8,845 bases of DNA from Actinomycetes bacterium (GTDB taxonomy: Bacteria > Actinomycetota > Acidimicrobiia > Acidimicrobiales > RAAP-2): contig JAJZYE010000023.1 in NCBI GenBank assembly GCA_021806055.1, forward strand, positions 1 through 8,845, given 5' to 3'. How positions within the stretch are numbered: the first letter of the stretch is position 1; the number at the start of each line of letters is the position of its first letter. The position numbers were made by a program, and so were the translations under genes. The notes beneath the pieces are model-generated. The model did not search any database and was not told the DNA's origin. It was given only the letters and a program-made list of their open reading frames with translations. Shown here in pieces: positions 7,162-8,845 of the stretch.

Positions 7162-7458
7162 CCGCGCCGGCTGCTAGACCCGTCGCGTGACGTCTCGGAC
7201 GACTGAAGCCCTCCGCTGCCGTTCGGGCGGCGTGGATGTTCGCGTGGGCCCCGTGGGCGCGGTACCGACCTCGCCACCGCGCCTGACTGACGCGCCAGAC
7301 CGCGTCGAGGTGTTCCCAGTCGTGCAACGAAAGCGAGCAGGTGACATGACCAGATCCATCCCCCGCCGGACGGTGAGACTCCCCGGGACGGTCGGGCCAG
7401 CGGCCCGAGCCCCGATTCCCCTGACGACTCGGGCCGCCACCCCCCTCGGAGCGTTCTG
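7162..7458. other. Intergenic region without a recognised gene, upstream of the nitroreductase
   Basis: Both flanking genes are transcribed away from this stretch. I recognise no tRNA, known riboswitch or known protein. The minus strand is open across much of it (for example a stretch beginning HDWEHLDAVW near 7324), and so is the plus strand, but no frame has the strong third-position G/C bias of the real genes and none resembles a family I know. A small hairpin CGCTGCC/GGCGGCG lies around 7214-7232. The right part holds the hairpin pair and upstream ORF listed separately. The nitroreductase promoter must lie here, but no -10/-35 pair stands out. Confidence 0.5.
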
Positions 7459-7459
7459 A
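7346..7459 (+). CDS. Possible 37-codon upstream ORF coupled to the nitroreductase (uncertain)
   Basis: An ATG at 7346 with AGG (7339-7341) 4 nt before it opens a 37-codon reading frame. Its TGA (7457-7459) shares one base with the nitroreductase ATG, in TGATG. That arrangement would allow translational coupling, and a ribosome crossing it would melt the hairpins at 7392-7437. The peptide is rich in Arg, Pro, Thr and Ala and resembles no family I know. Against it: G/C at third positions is lower than in neighbouring genes, two rare AGA codons occur, and in GC-rich DNA open frames arise easily. It is listed as a candidate leader peptide only. Confidence 0.2.
   Translation: MTRSIPRRTVRLPGTVGPAARAPIPLTTRAATPLGAF
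7392..7437. repeat. Mutually exclusive hairpins before the nitroreductase
   Basis: Three related GGGCC arms overlap. Hairpin A pairs TCGGGCC (7392-7398) with GGCCCGA (7402-7408) over a 3-nt loop. Hairpin B pairs GCGGCCCGAG (7400-7409) perfectly with CTCGGGCCGC (7428-7437) over an 18-nt loop. The middle arm belongs to both, so only one can form at a time. No T-run follows on either strand, so this is not a simple intrinsic terminator. Hairpin B ends 10 nt before the Shine-Dalgarno at 7448-7451. Confidence 0.55.
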
Positions 7460-8052
7460 TGGAGGTACGCGAGGCGTTGGCCCGTCGGCGCATGACGCGA
7501 TCCTTCGACGCGACCCCCGTCGATCAGGACTGGCTCGACGCGTGCTGCGCCGAGGCGCTGCGTGCGCCCACGGCCGGCCACAGCGCCGGGGTGCGCTTCT
7601 CGAGCGTCGCCGCGTCGCACGTGGACGCGTTCATGCGCGTCGCCACCGACGAGGCCTGGCGACGGACGTCGCCGCGAGCGGCCGGACTCGCCCGCGCCGG
7701 TGCCGTGGTCCTGGTCACCTCACGCCCCCAGGACTACCTCGCGCGCTACCGCGAGGCCGACAAGGTCGACGCCGGCCTGGGTGAGCGCGAGAACTGGCCC
7801 GTGCCCTACTGGCACACGGACGCGGCCATGGCCACGATGGCGCTCCTGCTGCTCGTGGAGGATGGCGGGTGGCAGTCGACGATCTGGGGCAGCTTTCGCC
7901 ACGCCGACGAGATCCTGCGATGGGCGGGCATCGCCGACGAGGAGCTCTTCGCCTCGGTGCTCATCGGGCGCGCCGACGGTCGCGACGCACCCTCGCGCTC
8001 GCTCGCGCGACCCGTCCCCGCGCGGCGCGATCGCGTGCGACGGGTGCCGTGA
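7459..8052 (+). CDS. Nitroreductase-family FMN oxidoreductase
   Basis: Members use FMN and NAD(P)H to reduce nitro compounds, quinones or flavins, normally as cytoplasmic homodimers. The 197 residues show the N-terminal FMN-phosphate pattern RRRMTRSFD (9-17), the conserved APTAGHSAG (36-44), and a long helix WHTDAAMATMALLLLVEDGG that matches the family's central dimer helix. The fold then closes with VLIGRADGRDAPSRS and a basic tail. Length is usual for the short actinobacterial members. The ATG at 7459 has GGAG (7448-7451) 7 nt upstream. The gene follows a leader with alternative hairpins and a possible coupled upstream ORF. Its TGA (8050-8052) abuts the opposing aminopeptidase stop in TGATCA. 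The physiological substrate cannot be inferred. Confidence 0.87.
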   Translation: MEVREALARRRMTRSFDATPVDQDWLDACCAEALRAPTAGHSAGVRFSSVAASHVDAFMRVATDEAWRRTSPRAAGLARAGAVVLVTSRPQDYLARYREADKVDAGLGERENWPVPYWHTDAAMATMALLLLVEDGGWQSTIWGSFRHADEILRWAGIADEELFASVLIGRADGRDAPSRSLARPVPARRDRVRRVP

Positions 8053-8845
8053 TCAGCCCGGCGCGCCGGCCACGTCACGCAGAAACTCGATGAGCGTCCG
8101 GGCGCTGAAGGCGGTCCCCCCGCGCGTCACGTACCCGTACTCCGACTCCGCCCGCCCCGGTCCGGCGATGTCCAGGTGCACCCAGGGCCGATCACCCACG
8201 AAGCGGCGCAGAAACAGTGCGGCCAGGACGGCGCCCGCCTTGCCGGGCTTGCCGATGTTCTTCACGGTCGCCACGTCGGAGTCCAGGTCCGCCTCGTACG
8301 CATCCACGAGGGGCATGCGCCACATCGACTCGCCACTGCGCGCGGCCGCGCGCGCGAGGCTCGCCGCGATGTCCTCGGTCGACGCGAAGTAGGCGCCGAC
8401 CCGGTCACCCAGCGCCACGCGCTGCGCCCCGGTCAGGGTCGCCACGTCGATGATGGCGTCAGGGTTGGCCTCCGTCGCCAGCGCCAGGCCGTCGGCCAGG
8501 ATCAGACGGCCTTCCGCGTCCGTGTTGAGCACTTCGACCGTGGTGGCGTCGCGCACCGTGATGACGTCACCCGGCTTCAGTGCGCGACCACCCGGCAGAT
8601 TCTCAACCAGGGGCGCGATCACGCTCACGCGCACGGCCACGCCCAGTGCGCTCACGGCGTCGAGCACCGCGAGCACGACGGCCGCACCGGTCATGTCCGT
8701 CTTCATCGCGGTCATCGCAGTCGGCGGCTTGAGGCTCAGACCGCCCGAGTCGAAGGTCACACCCTTGCCGACGAGCGCCACGTGCGCCAGGACGTGACCC
8801 GGTGGGTCGTAGGTCGCGTAGACCAACCGCGTGGGCTGCGCCGAG
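8053..8845 (-). CDS. pepA: Leucyl aminopeptidase (M17, PepA), C-terminal part; 5' end beyond the right edge
   Basis: A two-metal exopeptidase that removes N-terminal residues from peptides in the cytoplasm. The visible 263 residues are the catalytic domain. All expected residues are present with E. coli PepA spacing: Lys27 and Asp32 in GKGVTFDSGG, Lys39 in SLKPP, Asp50 in MKTDMTG, and Asp109, Glu111 and Arg113 in NTDAEGR (numbers within the visible part; they match Lys282, Asp287, Lys294, Asp305, Asp364, Glu366 and Arg368). The C-terminal WVHLDIAGPG and the following TRGGTAFSARTL are also family-like. The reading frame is open to the right edge, so the N-terminal domain and true start are outside. 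It converges on the nitroreductase with no spacer. Confidence 0.95.
   Translation of the reverse strand, partial: SAQPTRLVYATYDPPGHVLAHVALVGKGVTFDSGGLSLKPPTAMTAMKTDMTGAAVVLAVLDAVSALGVAVRVSVIAPLVENLPGGRALKPGDVITVRDATTVEVLNTDAEGRLILADGLALATEANPDAIIDVATLTGAQRVALGDRVGAYFASTEDIAASLARAAARSGESMWRMPLVDAYEADLDSDVATVKNIGKPGKAGAVLAALFLRRFVGDRPWVHLDIAGPGRAESEYGYVTRGGTAFSARTLIEFLRDVAGAPG

Noticed and set aside
6773..7327. Minus-strand open frame extending upstream of the MoeB protein
   Set aside because: Within the MoeB gene it is out of frame, and the MoeB start has its own promoter and Shine-Dalgarno.
7392..7437. Intrinsic terminator
   Set aside because: Strong stems are present but no T-run follows on either strand.

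Overview
The window is uniformly GC-rich and gene-dense, with many GTG starts, 4-nt stop/start overlaps and an actinobacterial gene content. It has an HTH-less biotin ligase, an alpha subunit carrying biotin carboxylase and biotin carrier domains, a methylmalonyl-CoA mutase large subunit without its B12 domain, and a rhodanese-MoeB fusion. I infer a high-GC Actinomycetota chromosome, possibly Acidimicrobiia. That rests on protein style alone. I see no insertion sequence, phage gene, tRNA, rRNA or CRISPR array.

Layout from left to right: (1) the 5' part of a biotin-protein ligase gene on the minus strand (1-455), cut by the left edge. (2) A 56-bp divergent promoter region. (3) A tightly coupled plus-strand operon (512-3707): biotin carboxylase/BCCP subunit, M20-family amidohydrolase, and a 97-aa antibiotic-biosynthesis-monooxygenase-like protein. 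(4) A convergent methylmalonyl-CoA mutase large subunit (3704-5284, minus). (5) A divergent zinc-ribbon/RDD membrane protein (5370-5930, plus). (6) A convergent N-terminal rhodanese + MoeB/ThiF E1 protein (5943-7109, minus) with a readable promoter. (7) A 349-bp region without a recognised gene, holding two mutually exclusive hairpins and a 37-codon upstream ORF. (8) A nitroreductase-family protein (7459-8052, plus). (9) A convergent leucyl aminopeptidase of family M17 (8053-8845, minus), cut by the right edge.

Metabolically, the left half suggests propionyl-CoA disposal. The biotin ligase charges the carrier lysine of the carboxylase subunit. If that subunit works on propionyl-CoA, its product, after epimerisation, is the substrate of the mutase, which gives succinyl-CoA. 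The carboxyltransferase subunit, the epimerase and the B12-binding mutase subunit are all absent from the window. The right half is housekeeping: sulfur transfer or molybdopterin activation, flavin redox and peptide turnover.

Gene packing is extreme. All three convergent junctions have 12 nt or less between stops, and two of them are palindromic (CTAG and TGATCA). I did not find a convincing new defence or mobile system. The points most worth a second look are the switch-like hairpins before the nitroreductase, the M20/ABM genes coupled to the carboxylase subunit, and the inverted domain order of the MoeB protein.
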